From Rhabdophis nuchalis (lineage: Eukaryota; Chordata; Lepidosauria; Squamata; Natricidae), in NCBI GenBank assembly GCA_039707465.1, contig CM077644.1, positions 147,010,962 to 147,074,961 of the forward strand: 64,000 nt of DNA, written 5' to 3'. Positions 34,177 through 44,439 of this stretch are shown one piece after another (positions within the stretch are counted from its first letter, which is position 1; every line of letters begins with the position of its first letter). The translations under genes and the position numbers were made by a program. A model generated the notes under the pieces. That model was given only the letters and a program-made list of their open reading frames with translations, was not told where the DNA came from and ran no database searches.

Positions 34177-34488
34177 TCGGGACTTGGTGGCTCAGTGGCT
34201 AAGACACTGAGCTTGTTGATCAGAAGGGTTGGCAGTTCGGCGGTTTGAATCCCTAGCGCCTTGTAGCAGTGAGCTCTCATTACTTGTCCCAGCTTCTGCC
34301 AACCTAGCATTCAAAAGCATGTAAAAAATGCAAATAGAAAAATAGGAACCACCGGTGTTTAGTCATGCCAGCTACATGACCATGGAGACATCTTTTGACA
34401 GCGCTGAAACGGAGATGAGCACTGCCCCCTAGAGTCAGGAACAACTAGCACAAAATATGTGTGAGGGGAGCCTTTGCCTTTACTTTAC
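34177..34488 (+). mobile_element. Sauria-type SINE
   Basis: Head ACTTGGTGGCTCAGTGGCTA, B-box-like GGTTTGAATCC, body CTTGTCCCAGCTTCTGCC, TAGTCATGCCAGC and GAAACGGAGATGAGC, and tail CTAGAGTCAGGAACAACTAG with TGTGAGGGGAGCC. This is the clearest Sauria SINE here. Confidence 0.85.
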
Positions 34489-34675
34489 TTCATTAAGTTG
34501 AGAAATATTGAAAATAAGGGCCGTTGAAGTCAAATTTGCAACTATTGGTAGATCCCACTATTATCACAGCAGGGCCTCAGTCTTTCTGCTAGAATGTATT
34601 AGCATTTTCAGCATTAGAAGCTGCAAGTCATACTCAAAGTAATTTAAGATGGAATTTAAAACCTGCTTGCATGTA

Positions 34676-34724
34676 AAATGTATGTATGTATGTATGTATG
34701 TATGTATGTATGTATGTATGTATG
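34676..34724 (+). repeat. (ATGT)n microsatellite
   Basis: About 12 uninterrupted units directly precede hammerhead cluster 2. Cluster 1 has the complementary ACAT run at the same element position. Confidence 0.95.
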
Positions 34725-34726
34725 TC

Positions 34727-35200
34727 AGGTTTTTGAGCTGATCAATAAATAAATCAGGGAGACTAGGATAGATCTATTTCGAGCTTTTTAGCTCTCATCA
34801 GCTAGCCATACCCTTACTGGGATTTAAACTGGGACTGTATTACATGTTAGGCAGAAGCCTTAGCCATTATGCCACCAGGTTCTCTTCCTGATCAGCTGAG
34901 ACAGGAGGATAAGTATATACTTGTGTCACAACACCCTGTTAAGCCCCAATTAAGGGAGGAAGCATACTGCTTTCTTTTTCTGCCTTTCGGCTCATCACCA
35001 GAGACCATCTAGACAGAAAGCTATGAGTTTCATTGTGTACTTTTTTTATATGTGTGTTAGGTTTTTGAGCTGATCAATAAATAAATCAGGGAGACTAGTA
35101 TAGATCTATTTCGAACCCTTACTGGGATTTCAACATTCTCTTCCTGATCAGCTGAGACAGGTGGATAAGTATATACTTGTGTCACAACACCCTGTTAAGC
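34727..35200 (-). mobile_element. tRNA-hammerhead composite repeat, cluster 2, tandem minus units
   Basis: AGGTTTTTGAGCTGATC occurs at 34727 and 35059, a spacing of 332 bp, giving the monomer length. The first unit is complete, with a hammerhead at 34761-34807 and a tRNA-like part at 34808-34880. The second (35059-35200) has lost the CTGATGA strand and most of the tRNA-like part but keeps GATAAGTATATACTTGTGTC and the CACAACACCCTGTTAAGCC end. Confidence 0.85.
34761..34807 (-). ncRNA. Type I hammerhead ribozyme motif, core intact
   Basis: On the minus strand: GGCTAG, CTGATGA (complement of 34795-34801), stem II GAGCTAAAAAGCTC (34781-34794), GAAA (34777-34780), stem III ATAGATCTAT (34768-34777), C at 34767 and CTAGTC. 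It is identical to the 27872 motif. The B box of its tRNA-like part is degraded to AGTTTAAATCC and the A box reads TGGCATAATGGC. Confidence 0.85.
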
Positions 35201-35500
35201 CTAATGGCATGATGGCTAAGGCTTCTGCCTAACATGTAATACAGCCCCGGTTCAAATCCCAGTAAGGGTATGGCTAGCTGATGAGAGCTAAAAAAACTCA
35301 AAATAGATCTATCCTAGTCTCCCTGATTTATTTATTGATCAGCTCAAAAACCTAACACACATATAAAAAAGTACACAATGGAACTCATAACTTTCTGTCT
35401 AGATGGGTTCTGGTGATGAGCCAAAAGGCAGAAAAGGAAAGCAGTATGCTTCCTCTCTTAATTGGGGCTTAACAGGGTGTTGTGACACAAGTGTGTGTGT
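35201..35500 (+). mobile_element. tRNA-hammerhead composite repeat, opposite unit
   Basis: A plus-strand unit abuts the two minus units, making an inverted arrangement. It has A box TGGCATGATGGC (35205-35216), B box GGTTCAAATCC (35249-35259), a hammerhead copy, then GATCAGCTCAAAAACC and the CTTAATTGGGGCTTAACAGG end. It runs into a GT run (35491-35514). Confidence 0.85.
35272..35318 (+). ncRNA. Hammerhead motif, core mutated
   Basis: CTGATGA (35278-35284), stem I and stem III are kept. The GAAA strand reads AAAA (35300-35303), changing invariant G12, and stem II has a C-A mismatch with a longer loop. Probably inactive. Confidence 0.8.
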
Positions 35501-35560
35501 GTGTGTGTGTGTGTAGGTCTTTGGTGGTTCGGATTTTCTCCCGCGTAGAATTGGAAGTAT

Positions 35561-35612
35561 CTTCACGACGTTTCGATGAAGTCTCATTCATCATCTTCAG
35601 GCTGGTGCTTCC
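35561..35612 (-). ncRNA. Penelope-type hammerhead motif, core intact
   Basis: Minus strand: CTGAAGA (35594-35600), one extra base, stem II GATGAA/TTCATC (35575-35592) with a 6-base loop, GAAA (35571-35574), then CGTC as a minimal stem III and cleavage site. Outer stem I pairs GAAG with CTTC. The extra base before stem II is also present in the Penelope copy at 12300-12340. Confidence 0.65.
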
Positions 35613-35951
35613 GCCCTCACTGACAAACGAGTCCCTAACACAAAGAATGATACCAGACCCAGACTCACGAAAACCACACAGGATGTCACTATCACACATC
35701 CATGCAAAAATCAAGCCCAAACCCACACCGATGATGACCACAAACCAGAAGCCAGACCACAGCTGCATTATTAGCCACTTTAAACCCCTCCAATCCATAC
35801 ATGAAGCAAACTGATGCCCACCACGGAGACGTGGCACGACCACAAACGCGAAGCCAAACAACAGTAACGCAGCTCACCAGCTCAAATCCCCCTGCAACTC
35901 AGACTAACATGAGCACAACCAGGCCCCCACCCAAACAGAACACACCCCCAG

Positions 35952-36088
35952 CCAATCAGAGCACAGCCAAACTCCCATCCAATCAGAGCACAGCCAAGCC
36001 CCCTACCAATCAGAACACACCTCCACCCAATCAGAATGCAGCCAAGCTCCCACCCAATCAGGTCACACTCCTACTGGCAGTTAAAAAG
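35952..36088 (+). promoter_or_regulatory. Five CCAATCAG boxes plus TATA-like site
   Basis: CCAATCAG starts at 35952, 35979, 36006, 36027 and 36054 (spacings 27, 27, 21 and 27), followed by TTAAAAAG at 36081. The layout is that of a Pol II promoter facing the right hammerhead arm. Confidence 0.6.
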
Positions 36089-36142
36089 AGGAAACGGCTG
36101 AGATCTCACATTGCTCCTGGAAGTACCAAGCCAGAAGCACCA

Positions 36143-36180
36143 GCCTGAAGATGATGAATGAGACTTCATCAAAACGTCGT
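36143..36180 (+). ncRNA. Penelope-type hammerhead motif, core mutated
   Basis: CTGAAGA (36145-36151) and stem II (36153-36170) match the left arm. The GAAA strand reads AAAA (36171-36174), the same G12-to-A change as at 35300. Confidence 0.65.
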
Positions 36181-36290
36181 GAAGATACTTCCAATTCTAC
36201 GCGGGAGAAAACTCGAACAACCAAAGACCTACATACAAACACCCGCGAAAACCTCAGAAAACATACACACACACACACACACACATAAAA

Positions 36291-37022
36291 TTGATGCATT
36301 TACCAGAATTGCCAAAAATTGACAAATGGCTTTATCTTCAGTTAAAACATCTTTTAGTTTTACCACTTGGTCCAGATGCACAAGCAGCTTCTAAAATTCC
36401 TAAATTAGAGTTTTGTTGGTGTCTAAATTTACTCTTCAGTTTAACACATAGCTGGAAACTATTATTAAGATAGAAGTGGTGATTTGCAAGAACTCTGAAA
36501 TAATGATTTAGAGAATCTCATTTTAGCAAATGAAGAATGTTAAACATGTTTATTACAATTCAAAAATGACACTAATTCATCAACTCTTTTTTAATGTGAA
36601 TTTTATATTGCAATAGATGGCTGAACATAGATATTTTATACCATTATGCTGAAAATCTAATATATTGAACAGGAATATATATTTGACTCATTATTTTGGC
36701 GTATTCTATGATTGTCCCATTTTGGCTTAACATTCATACTATTATTACTTTAACTTTGAGTAGAGAAATTAGATTTAAAGATGTTAAGGTGTAAATTCCA
36801 ACACTTGAAATCTATCATTTTATGAAGATATTTAGGTTTGTCAGGAACTGAGTGTACTAAAGCAATTCCTTTACTCTGTTGAAAAAACGTTTTTACTCCA
36901 GATTGAAAATTGTAGATTGTAAATTGTACAATTGTAAATTGTAGATTCATTCTTTACTCTTTCCACTGGCTCTTTTATTACTGGTTGATATTATTTTGTA
37001 TGATGAAGAGTTAGGGTTTTAT
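36291..37022. other. AT-rich unassigned sequence
   Basis: ATTGTAGATTGTAAATTGTA-type short tandem text near 36906-36946. Otherwise nothing recognised. Confidence 0.4.
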
Positions 37023-37130
37023 TGAGTACTAGCTATACCCGGCCACGCGTTGCTGTGGCCCAGTCTGGTTAAATGGCTAACCAATCTGTGTGTAGATCTA
37101 CACCTGCACACATACACCCAACCACCATAT

Positions 37131-37331
37131 AAGCCCCAACCTACCTACCTACTGTATTTCTCCCTCTCTGTCTATCCCTCTACCTACCTATCTACTGTAT
37201 TTCTCCCTATCTATCTATCCATCCCCCTACCTATGTACCTACCTACCTACCTACTATATTTCTTCCTTTCTCCCTCTACCTACCTACCTACCTACCTACC
37301 TACCTACCTACCTACCTACCTACCTACCGTC

Positions 37332-37401
<70 letters not shown>

Positions 37402-37457
37402 CACCTACCTACCTACCTACATACCTACCTTATTTCTGCCTCTCTATCTATCCCTTG
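37131..37457 (+). repeat. Compound (ACCT)n/(TTTC)n/(ATCT)n microsatellite
   Basis: Interleaved tetranucleotide blocks. The 139-aa frame across it is low-complexity. Confidence 0.95.
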
Positions 37458-38131
37458 GGGGTCATCTAGTCCAACTCCCTGCTAGGCAGGAAGCCCTATA
37501 CCCATGATGGCGAACCTATGGCATGGGTGCCACAGGTGGCACACGGAACCATTTCTTAGGCCACTCGAGGCATTGCCCTGTCAGCTTCAGTTTGTATGTG
37601 TGCCCTGGCCAGCTGATTTAGGCCTTCTTTTGAGGCCATTTTTTGCCCTCTGGAGGTGGGGAAAGGCTGTTTGCCCCCTCCTCAGGCTCCTATAAACCCT
37701 ATGGAGCCTGGGGATGGCGTAAAAAGCATGCCAAATGCAGGGGGTCATGCACATAGCATTATGGATGTGGCACACTTGTGCACATCGCCCCTGCACTCCT
37801 CCTGCTATTGGCAAGTGAGCCAAAAAAGGTTAGCCATCACTGCCCTATACCATTTCAGACGAATGGCTATCCAACATCTTCTTGAAGACTTCCAGTGTTG
37901 GGGCATTCACAACTTCTGGAGGCAAGCTGTTCCACTGATTAATTGTTCTAACTGTCAGGAAATTTCTCCTCAGTTCTAAGTTGCTTCTCTCCTTGATTAG
38001 TTTCCACCCATTGCTTCTTGTCCTGCCCCCAGGTGCCTTGGAGAATAGCTTGACTCCCTCTTCTTTGTGGCAACCCCTGAGATATTGGAAGGCTGCTATC
38101 CTGTCTCCCCTAGTCCCTCTTTTATTAAACT
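37455..38131 (-). mobile_element. CR1 LINE 3' region split by MITE
   Basis: 37455-37501 and 37851-38131 rejoin as a CR1 3' region (GTCATCTAGTCCAACTCC, CCAGTGTTGGGGCATTCAC, GGAAATTTCTCCTCAGTTC). A second, internally deleted copy lies at 38172-38372. Confidence 0.8.
37502..37842. mobile_element. hAT MITE, GTGATGGCGAACCT family, TSD CCCTATAC
   Basis: Ends CCATGATGGCGAACC and GGTTAGCCATCACTG. Exact CCCTATAC on both sides. The first base differs from the usual CAG end. Confidence 0.9.
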
Positions 38132-39045
38132 GTATTTCTCCCTGTCTCTCTATTCCCCTATCTACCTACCTACTGTAATACAATAATACAATAGCAGAGT
38201 TGGAAGGGACCTTGGAGGTCATCTAGTCCAACCCCGCTGCTCAAGCAGGAGACCCTATGCCGTTTCAGACAAATGGTTTTCCAGTCTCTTCTCTCTTCAG
38301 TGTTGGGGCATCCAGAGATATTGGAAGGCTGCTATCATGTCTTCCCTAGTCCTTCTTTTCATTAAACTGTATTTGCTGTCAGATGGGTGATTCTTTGTTA
38401 CGGTTTGGTTCAGTTCGTATTAAACAGTTTAAAGCAGCTGCCTGCCTCCGGTTTTTTTTACCTCAGAGAACAGTCCTGAGCAGAATTTCTCCTCCCCCCC
38501 TCTATTGGCCACCTGGGAGTTTGCTGTCCTCTGTGCCTTTTTGGCCCCAAGAGGCCGCCGTATGAGGCCTATTCCAACACTGGCAGTTGAAAAGCAGTTT
38601 GATGGGCGTGGCTACAGGGTTGTTTACACCCATTCAGTGGGTACATTTTTTTGTGTGTCATTTGTACACAACTCACGCGTGCTAGGCACAAAATGATTAG
38701 CTATTCTATTATCGGAGGTCCTTGGCTACGTTATGTCAAAATTTGAGGCAAATTGGTCCAGTACTTTTTGAGATTAGTGGATTCGTACAAACTATTTTAC
38801 TTTTTTATTTATATAGATTCATTATATTATAATGCATAAATACAGTGTGTTTAATCTGTTTGTGTGTATGTTATGTTGTTATTTGTTCTTTTTTCATATA
38901 GATGTATATGAGATACCAGTGAAACGCCATTCTCAATTCTCAACGTATCTTTAAAAAAGAAGATCAAATTATTATTTTGCCTTGGCTTTTACCTCTAACC
39001 AGCATCTAGATATCAGTATGAAACATTTTATGTCTAATAATCAGC

Positions 39046-39237
39046 CAGAGAGTCAGTTTAGTTTAGTGGTTAAGGCATCAAGCAAGAAAACCAGGAGACT
39101 GAAAATTCTAGTCCTGCCTTAGACAAAAAACAAGCCAGGTGACCTTAGGCCAATAACTTACTCTCAACTTTAAGAAACAAGCAATGGCAAAGCATTTCTG
39201 AACTCTTGCCAAGACAATTGCAAGGATCCATCCAGAC
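39046..39237 (+). mobile_element. tRNA-derived SINE
   Basis: Head GTCAGTTTAGTTTAGTGGTT with a TTCTAGTCCTGCC B-box region, similar to the 15853 family, then a tail AAACAAGCAATGGCAAAGC. Confidence 0.6.
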
Positions 39238-39755
39238 CAGGGGTGTCAAAAGGCTGCTGTGGCCTAGAGGTGGAGCTCTTGCCTCCCAATCAGGAGGTTG
39301 TGAGTTCAATTCTAGATGTAGGATCTCCTTCTTGGGCAGGGGGCTGGACTAGATGACCTGCAAGGTTCCTTCCAACTCTGTTAATCTGTTAAGGCCCAGG
39401 GCCCAGGGCCCAGGGCCCAGATCTGGCCTATGAGGTGCTTAGGACTGGCCACCCAGGAAACAGTGAAGGACTGGCCCACAGTGCTTCTTCCAGTGAAAAC
39501 GGAGCTCAGAAAGGCTGTGTGCAAACCTCCCAAGCTCCATTTTTGCTGACAGAAGGTTGCAGGAGGCCCTCACAGCAATAAATCGAGCTCAGGAGCCCAT
39601 TTTTGATGGCAGAGCAGTCGGGCCACCACAGGCATCCCTGACATGAGCAATGTCGAGCTTAGCCTGCCCACCCTGGCCATGCCCACCTCACACCCCTCCC
39701 AAGGTCATACACAACCCTGATGCAGCCCTCAATGAAATCCCGTTTGACACCCCTG
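39238..39755. mobile_element. hAT MITE, GTCAAACTC family, with inner SINE
   Basis: Ends CAGGGGTGTCAAAAGG and GTTTGACACCCCTG. Flanks ATCCAGAC and ATACAAAA match poorly, so the duplication is decayed. A tRNA-CR1 SINE (39252-39390) and a GGCCCAG tandem (39390-39420) interrupt it. Confidence 0.75.
39252..39390 (+). mobile_element. tRNA-headed SINE with CR1 tail
   Basis: Head CTGTGGCCTAGAGGTGG (A box) and GAGTTCAATTC (B box) lead straight into the CR1 3' end (GGGGGCTGGACTAGATGACC, TTCCAACTCTGTTAATCTG). The design implies mobilisation by CR1. Confidence 0.7.
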
Positions 39756-40719
39756 ATACAAAAGGTCTCTAAGAATTGGATAGGATTGAACCGAAGAAAA
39801 AAAATAATCACTCATTCACAACAGAATGCTTCAACTTTCATCATAATCTATCTCTGAAATGACTCAACTGAATGCCAGTGTAAGGACCATAAATGCCACT
39901 TTCAAGAACACCGTAGCCTTCTCCCATTGGCTAGGAGGACATAGTGCTGGTATATTTCCCAATTAGATAACAAAATGTAATTATTTGGCCTCACACTGAG
40001 TTCCTCCCTATACATCCTGCTGCTCCTCAAACAGCACTGTCCTGTTTTAATCAATCCAACAGATTCCAATATACAGTAAGTCAGGTGCATGTACAGTAGT
40101 TTATTGATCACCCTGTAAGTTGATCAAACAAAATTGATATATTAAAAAAAAATAGGTGATGGACTGACCTTAGTTTTCAGGGATCTTTGGCCTCAACTAC
40201 CAAAGCCGGGGCTCATCACTTAATATTAGACTTCAGTAGCTCAGTTCTTCAGCTGCTGGATTAATTTAAACATTTTGAAGGGCGATATTGATGACTAACC
40301 AGAAATATATCCTTGACTATTCAAGACAACAATATTTTCCCATGGGAAGGATTTCCCTTTAAAAACTTTTAAATTTTATTTACTAACACAAAATGGAGCA
40401 AAATACTTTAATGTTGTACATGCTTGCGAATGTTATTTGTGAACAAGGGATCCAGAAAACAATATTAGGAGTGTCTGCCATTCTGGATTTATTGTGTTTG
40501 GAAGATGATGTAGAAGATGAGCACATTTTATCAGATAGGATTAAGATTTATTTGAAAGTATATTTGCATATAATGTGGTAGTCAATGCTACACTGGAAAT
40601 ATATAGACTGAAACTGACTCAACAAAACCAAAAGAGTGACCTGAATATCTTTATTATATTGGATTTACAAAAGAGACTTGTTAAAGTTTTGAAGAACAAG
40701 AAGACATCAAGTTCTATGA

Positions 40720-41045
40720 CAGTGATGGCGAGCCTATGGCACGGGTGCCACAGGTGGCACGCGGAACCATTTCTTAGAGCACACGAGACATTGTCCTGTC
40801 AGCTCCAGCACACAGGTGTGCCCTGGCCAGCTGATTTAGGCCTTCTTTTTCACCCTGAAGCCTCCTGAAGCCTCTGGAGGTGGGGGGGAGGCTATTTTCA
40901 CCCTCCCCAGGCTCCTAGAAAGGCTCTGGTGTCTGGGGAGAGTGAAAAAAGTGCACCAAAAGCAGGGGGTCGCGCACATAGCATTATGGGTGTGGCACGC
41001 CCATCCACTTTTGGCACACGAGCCAAAAAAGGTTAGCCATCACTG
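40720..41045. mobile_element. hAT MITE, GTGATGGCGAACCT family, TSD TTCTATGA
   Basis: Ends CAGTGATGGCGAGCC and GGTTAGCCATCACTG. Exact TTCTATGA at 40712-40719 and 41046-41053. The surrounding AT-rich sequence 40380-41960 could be an old L1-like remnant (weak). Confidence 0.92.
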
Positions 41046-41137
41046 TTCTATGACATTATCTGAGGGATTAAGGATCAAGATTTTTAAAACTAAGGGGAAG
41101 GAATATAAAATTGGTTTATTTGATTATGGTTAAAATA

Positions 41138-41656
41138 CAGTGGTACCTCGGTTCACGAACGCCTCTGTTCACGACCAATTCGGATTACGACCAAAAATTT
41201 CCCAAAAAATGTGCCCCGGTTCACGAACACCGTTTCGGTTCACAAACAGAAAAGTTCGTAAAAATACGCTCCGCTTCACGAACTCCGCCTCGCTTCACGA
41301 ACTCCGCCTCGCTTCACGAACTCCGCCCTCGCATCACGAACAGAAAAGTTCGTAAAAATGCTCGGATTCACGAACCCCGCCTCGCTTCACGAACCGGAGC
41401 CGCGGACATTTTAAAAACAAGGTCAGAACGGATTAACCGGATTTACATTGAACCCTATGGGAAACTGTGCCTCTGTTCACGACCAATTCTGTTCGCGAAC
41501 AGAGTCAGTTCAAGAATCACGACCAAAAAACAAGGTCGGAACGGATTAACCGGATTTACATTGAACCCTATGGGAAATTGTGCCTCGCTTCACGACCAAT
41601 TCGGATCGCGAACAGAGTCAGTTCACGAATTAAGTTCGTGAACCGAGGTACCACTG
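41138..41656. mobile_element. pogo/Tigger-like MITE, 519 bp, TA target
   Basis: Ends CAGTGGTACCTCGGTTCACG and CGTGAACCGAGGTACCACTG are exact inverted repeats flanked by TA. The interior has tandem CGCTTCACGAACTCCGCCT units. The 176-aa frame is a by-product. A shorter copy is at 61962-62314. Confidence 0.92.
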
Positions 41657-41659
41657 TAG

Positions 41660-42640
41660 ATGTTATTCTCTCTAGCAACCCTTAACAGAATATTGGTAAA
41701 CAGGCTGAATAACAAGGCTTAAAAATTGTTGTTAGATAAGAAAAGAGATATGAGAAGAGATCATTTATTCTATTTTAAGAGGATACATTTCTAAAATTAT
41801 TTATGCTTGCTGTTATGAAGGGGGAAGTCATTTCTTTATATATTTTTTCTTTATTGTTCTTATTTTTTCTTCCTTTTCTATTTTTCCTTCCATTCTGCAC
41901 TTTTTTTTCTTCTCCTTTTGTTTTTTTTAGTTTGCACTAGTTCTCCTCTTTTTAATAGTATTATTCCATAAAATTACTACAAAGAAAAATAAGTACATAA
42001 CTGACTTAGTAATCTCATTATAGTACTTATGACCAAAATAATTTCATCCTGCTTCTCCCAGGCAGATGGACGGGAGTATTCCCTTTGCACTATGAAACAC
42101 ACTCCAGAAATACAGAATCATTAAATGAAAATAAACAAAGACCTGTTGCTGGGGAAAATATTGCATTCCATGCCAAACACATGATGACGTGACTTTGTGC
42201 ATCCTATATTTATGTACAAACCCAGATAAAGCACAAAATGTTAGAATGATGGAGCTCCTTGAAATGCTCTCATTTTTCCTTTTAAAAAAATCTAGATCGT
42301 GAGACTTTGAAAGTATTCTTGAAAGTTTTTTTTATTTGTGCCTTTATTTATAGAGTTTTTGTACCACCTTCTTGCAAAATGTTATACGGAGAACATCTGA
42401 TAAAATTACATAAGAATTAAATATAATTTCTTCTATCCTTACATGCATTTTTAAAAAATGTTTTGCTTGCCAAAGCAATGCTGGACAGATAACAGAATAA
42501 ATCAAAATATTCCTTGTATATCCCTTTTGTATATCCTTGTATATCCCTTTTTACAGGAACAACGAGACAGCATAACGAAACAAATGTCTCTGCCTTTATT
42601 GGGAGAATAATAATTGACCTGCATGAGGCTCAGATCAGAG
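41660..42640. other. AT-rich unassigned sequence
   Basis: T-rich stretch 41840-41960. No gene or repeat identified. Confidence 0.4.
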
Positions 42641-42653
42641 TAATAATATAGAG

Positions 42654-42776
42654 CAGGGGTCTCCAACCTTTGCAACTTTAAGTCTGAAGGACTTCAGGTC
42701 CCAGAGCAAAGCTGGCTGGAGAATTCTGTGAGCTGAAGTCCTTCAGACTTAAAGTTGCAAAGGTTGGAGACCCCTG
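42654..42776. mobile_element. Fold-back hAT MITE, 123 bp, TSD ATATAGAG
   Basis: Almost entirely palindromic: CAGGGGTCTCCAACCTTTGC at one end and its reverse complement at the other. ATATAGAG exactly duplicated (42646-42653 and 42777-42784). Confidence 0.93.
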
Positions 42777-43236
42777 ATATAGAGGATGTAGCTGCAATGA
42801 ATATTAGGGTAATGCTTATAATGTAATAATGTGTTTCAAAATGTTCCTCTGCAATTTATTTTTTAACAATCTTCAGTTTGTCAAGGAATAAAAAAAAATG
42901 TAGGAATATATGAGTTGATAGCAATCTGGCTCCCAGCACACAAATTGGTTAGAAGACAGCAGAGAGATGTATATATGAATGTTTGGCTTCTCTTGAATAA
43001 TCACCTCTCCAGCCAACTGCAACTTTTCTGAATTCTCACGCTTCCATTAAATTCAGATATAACATGGGTGCTCCTTCCTATAGGGAAGCTGCAAAGCAAT
43101 AGAAAGATATATAAGAGAGAGAAAAAGCAATGTTAGCATCTCCTTCCATACAGTAAAGTCAAAATATATTTTATAAACACTTTCAGGCCAAATCAATCTT
43201 TTACAAGATGAAGGGCTCTTCACTGGATCCTATACT

Positions 43237-43268
43237 ATCACTTCTCAGTCTTTTAGCTAAGATCAAGG
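43237..43268 (+). pseudogene. U2 snRNA 5' end pseudogene fragment
   Basis: ATCACTTCTCAGTCTTTTAG then CTAAGATCAAG matches the 5' end of U2 snRNA with a few transitions, including loss of CpGs. Similarity stops after about 32 bases and no Sm site or 3' stem-loop is seen. Confidence 0.6.
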
Positions 43269-43462
43269 GTGTGTTTGTGACCATAATCTACAATGCTGGT
43301 CCACTGTTAATTAGTAGATAGATGTTATTTTTTTTTGGACTTTCTAGTTTAGTCTGAGAGACTAGCTATCCCATAATCAATCTCATATGCCTAAGGGATA
43401 TGAAAGACTAGGAGCTAATCCAGCATCATAACATGATACTCATTACAAATATATATTACCTT

Positions 43463-43769
43463 ATTTTTCAGACTATAAGACACACCGGAGTATAAGATGC
43501 ACCAAGATTTGGAAGAAGTAAACTTTTTTTTTAAGGTTTTGCCCTCTCTGGCCCCCCAGGAACACTTTGTTGGCCTCCCAAACCCTCTGCACCAGTGGCG
43601 GGTTTCAATTTTTTTTAGAACCTACTCTGTAGGTGTGGCCTATTTTGTGGGCGTGGCTTGGCAGTCATGTGACAGGGTGGGAGTGGCCAACGTGTAGAAT
43701 GTGGTGGAACTCATTTAACAACGCTCTTGCTTAGTAACCAAAATTTTGGGCTCAATTGTGATGATAAAT

Positions 43770-43817
<48 letters not shown>

Positions 43818-44435
43818 TCATTCTTTCTTTCTTTCTTTCTTTCTTCCTTTCTTTCCTTTCTTCTGCCTTCCTTTCCTTTCCTTCCCATTGTGTTACTGGC
43901 AGCGGCAGGCCAGACTTACTTCTGGGTCTGCCGGTGGAACCCCCTCTCACCGGTTCTCTAAATTTCACCATCCAGCTCTTGCGAGTAGGTGCGAGCCTGC
44001 AGAAACGCACCACTGCTCTGCACAGACCATTTTTTGTGAAAAATGGGGCATGCAGAGAGTTTCGAAGGCCTGCAAAGTGCTCCTGGGTGTTGGGGAGGGC
44101 AAAAACACGACGTGGGGGGGGGGGCTGGGAGGTGAAAAACGGGCCTATTTTCCCCAAAAACGGTGCATGCAGAGAGTTTGGAAGGCCTGCAGTGTGCTCC
44201 TGGGGGCTTGGGAGGGCAAACACCCTCCTGCTTTTGTGAAAAATGGAGCCTTTTTCACTTGTTTTACCCTCCCCAGCCCACAGGACTCTTGAACTTCTGC
44301 GTATCCATTTTTGCGAAAAATGGGATGGACGGGGCAAAAATGCTGTATTCAGTGTATAAGACGCACCCAGATTTTCAGCCTCTTTGGGGGGGGTGGGGGG
44401 AAGGTGTGTCTTATACTTTGAAACCAAACACAATT
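43463..44435. mobile_element. DNA transposon-like repeat (AGACTATAAGACRCACC ends)
   Basis: Left end TTTTCAGACTATAAGACACA and right end GTGTGTCTTATACTTTGAAA form imperfect inverted repeats. CATGCAGAGAGTTT-GAAGGCCTGC segments recur at 44047 and 44166 (period about 119). A family C hAT MITE is nested at 43593-44015. Class uncertain. Confidence 0.55.
43593..44015. mobile_element. hAT MITE with TTTC tract, TSD CTCTGCAC
   Basis: Ends CAGTGGCGGGTTTC and GAAACGCACCACTG. Exact CTCTGCAC at 43585-43592 and 44016-44023. Roughly 100 bp of TTTC (43769-43866) lies inside. Confidence 0.93.
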
Positions 44436-44439
44436 TTCA

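Larger units (their letters stand above)
35513..36232. mobile_element. Penelope-type hammerhead element with 98-bp inverted arms
   Basis: Arms 35513-35610 and 36134-36232 are near-exact reverse complements and both carry a hammerhead-like motif. The 520-bp interior has no coding frame of note, but it holds a CCAAT-box array (35952-36061) and a TATA-like TTAAAAAG (36081-36088) pointing towards the right arm. No RT or GIY-YIG domain is present, so it is non-autonomous. Assignment to the Penelope group rests on the hammerhead type and arm layout (inference). Confidence 0.7.
37027..38818 (+). mobile_element. Unclassified interspersed repeat, heavily interrupted
   Basis: Opens with CTAGCTATACCCGGCCACGC and closes with CCAGTACTTTTTGAGATTAG, GGATTCGTACAAACTATT and TTATATAGATT, wording I associate with a widespread animal repeat whose class I cannot state. 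In between lie ACCT/ATCT/TTTC microsatellites (37131-37457), CR1 pieces and a MITE. Confidence 0.4.

Noticed and set aside
35801..36148. 115-aa proline/asparagine-rich repeat frame
   Set aside because: Produced by the repeated CCAATCAG and AGCCAAGC text of a non-autonomous element.
41111..41641. 176-aa frame rich in FTN/ASRT motifs
   Set aside because: Translation of tandem CTTCACGAACTCC units in a Tigger-like MITE.
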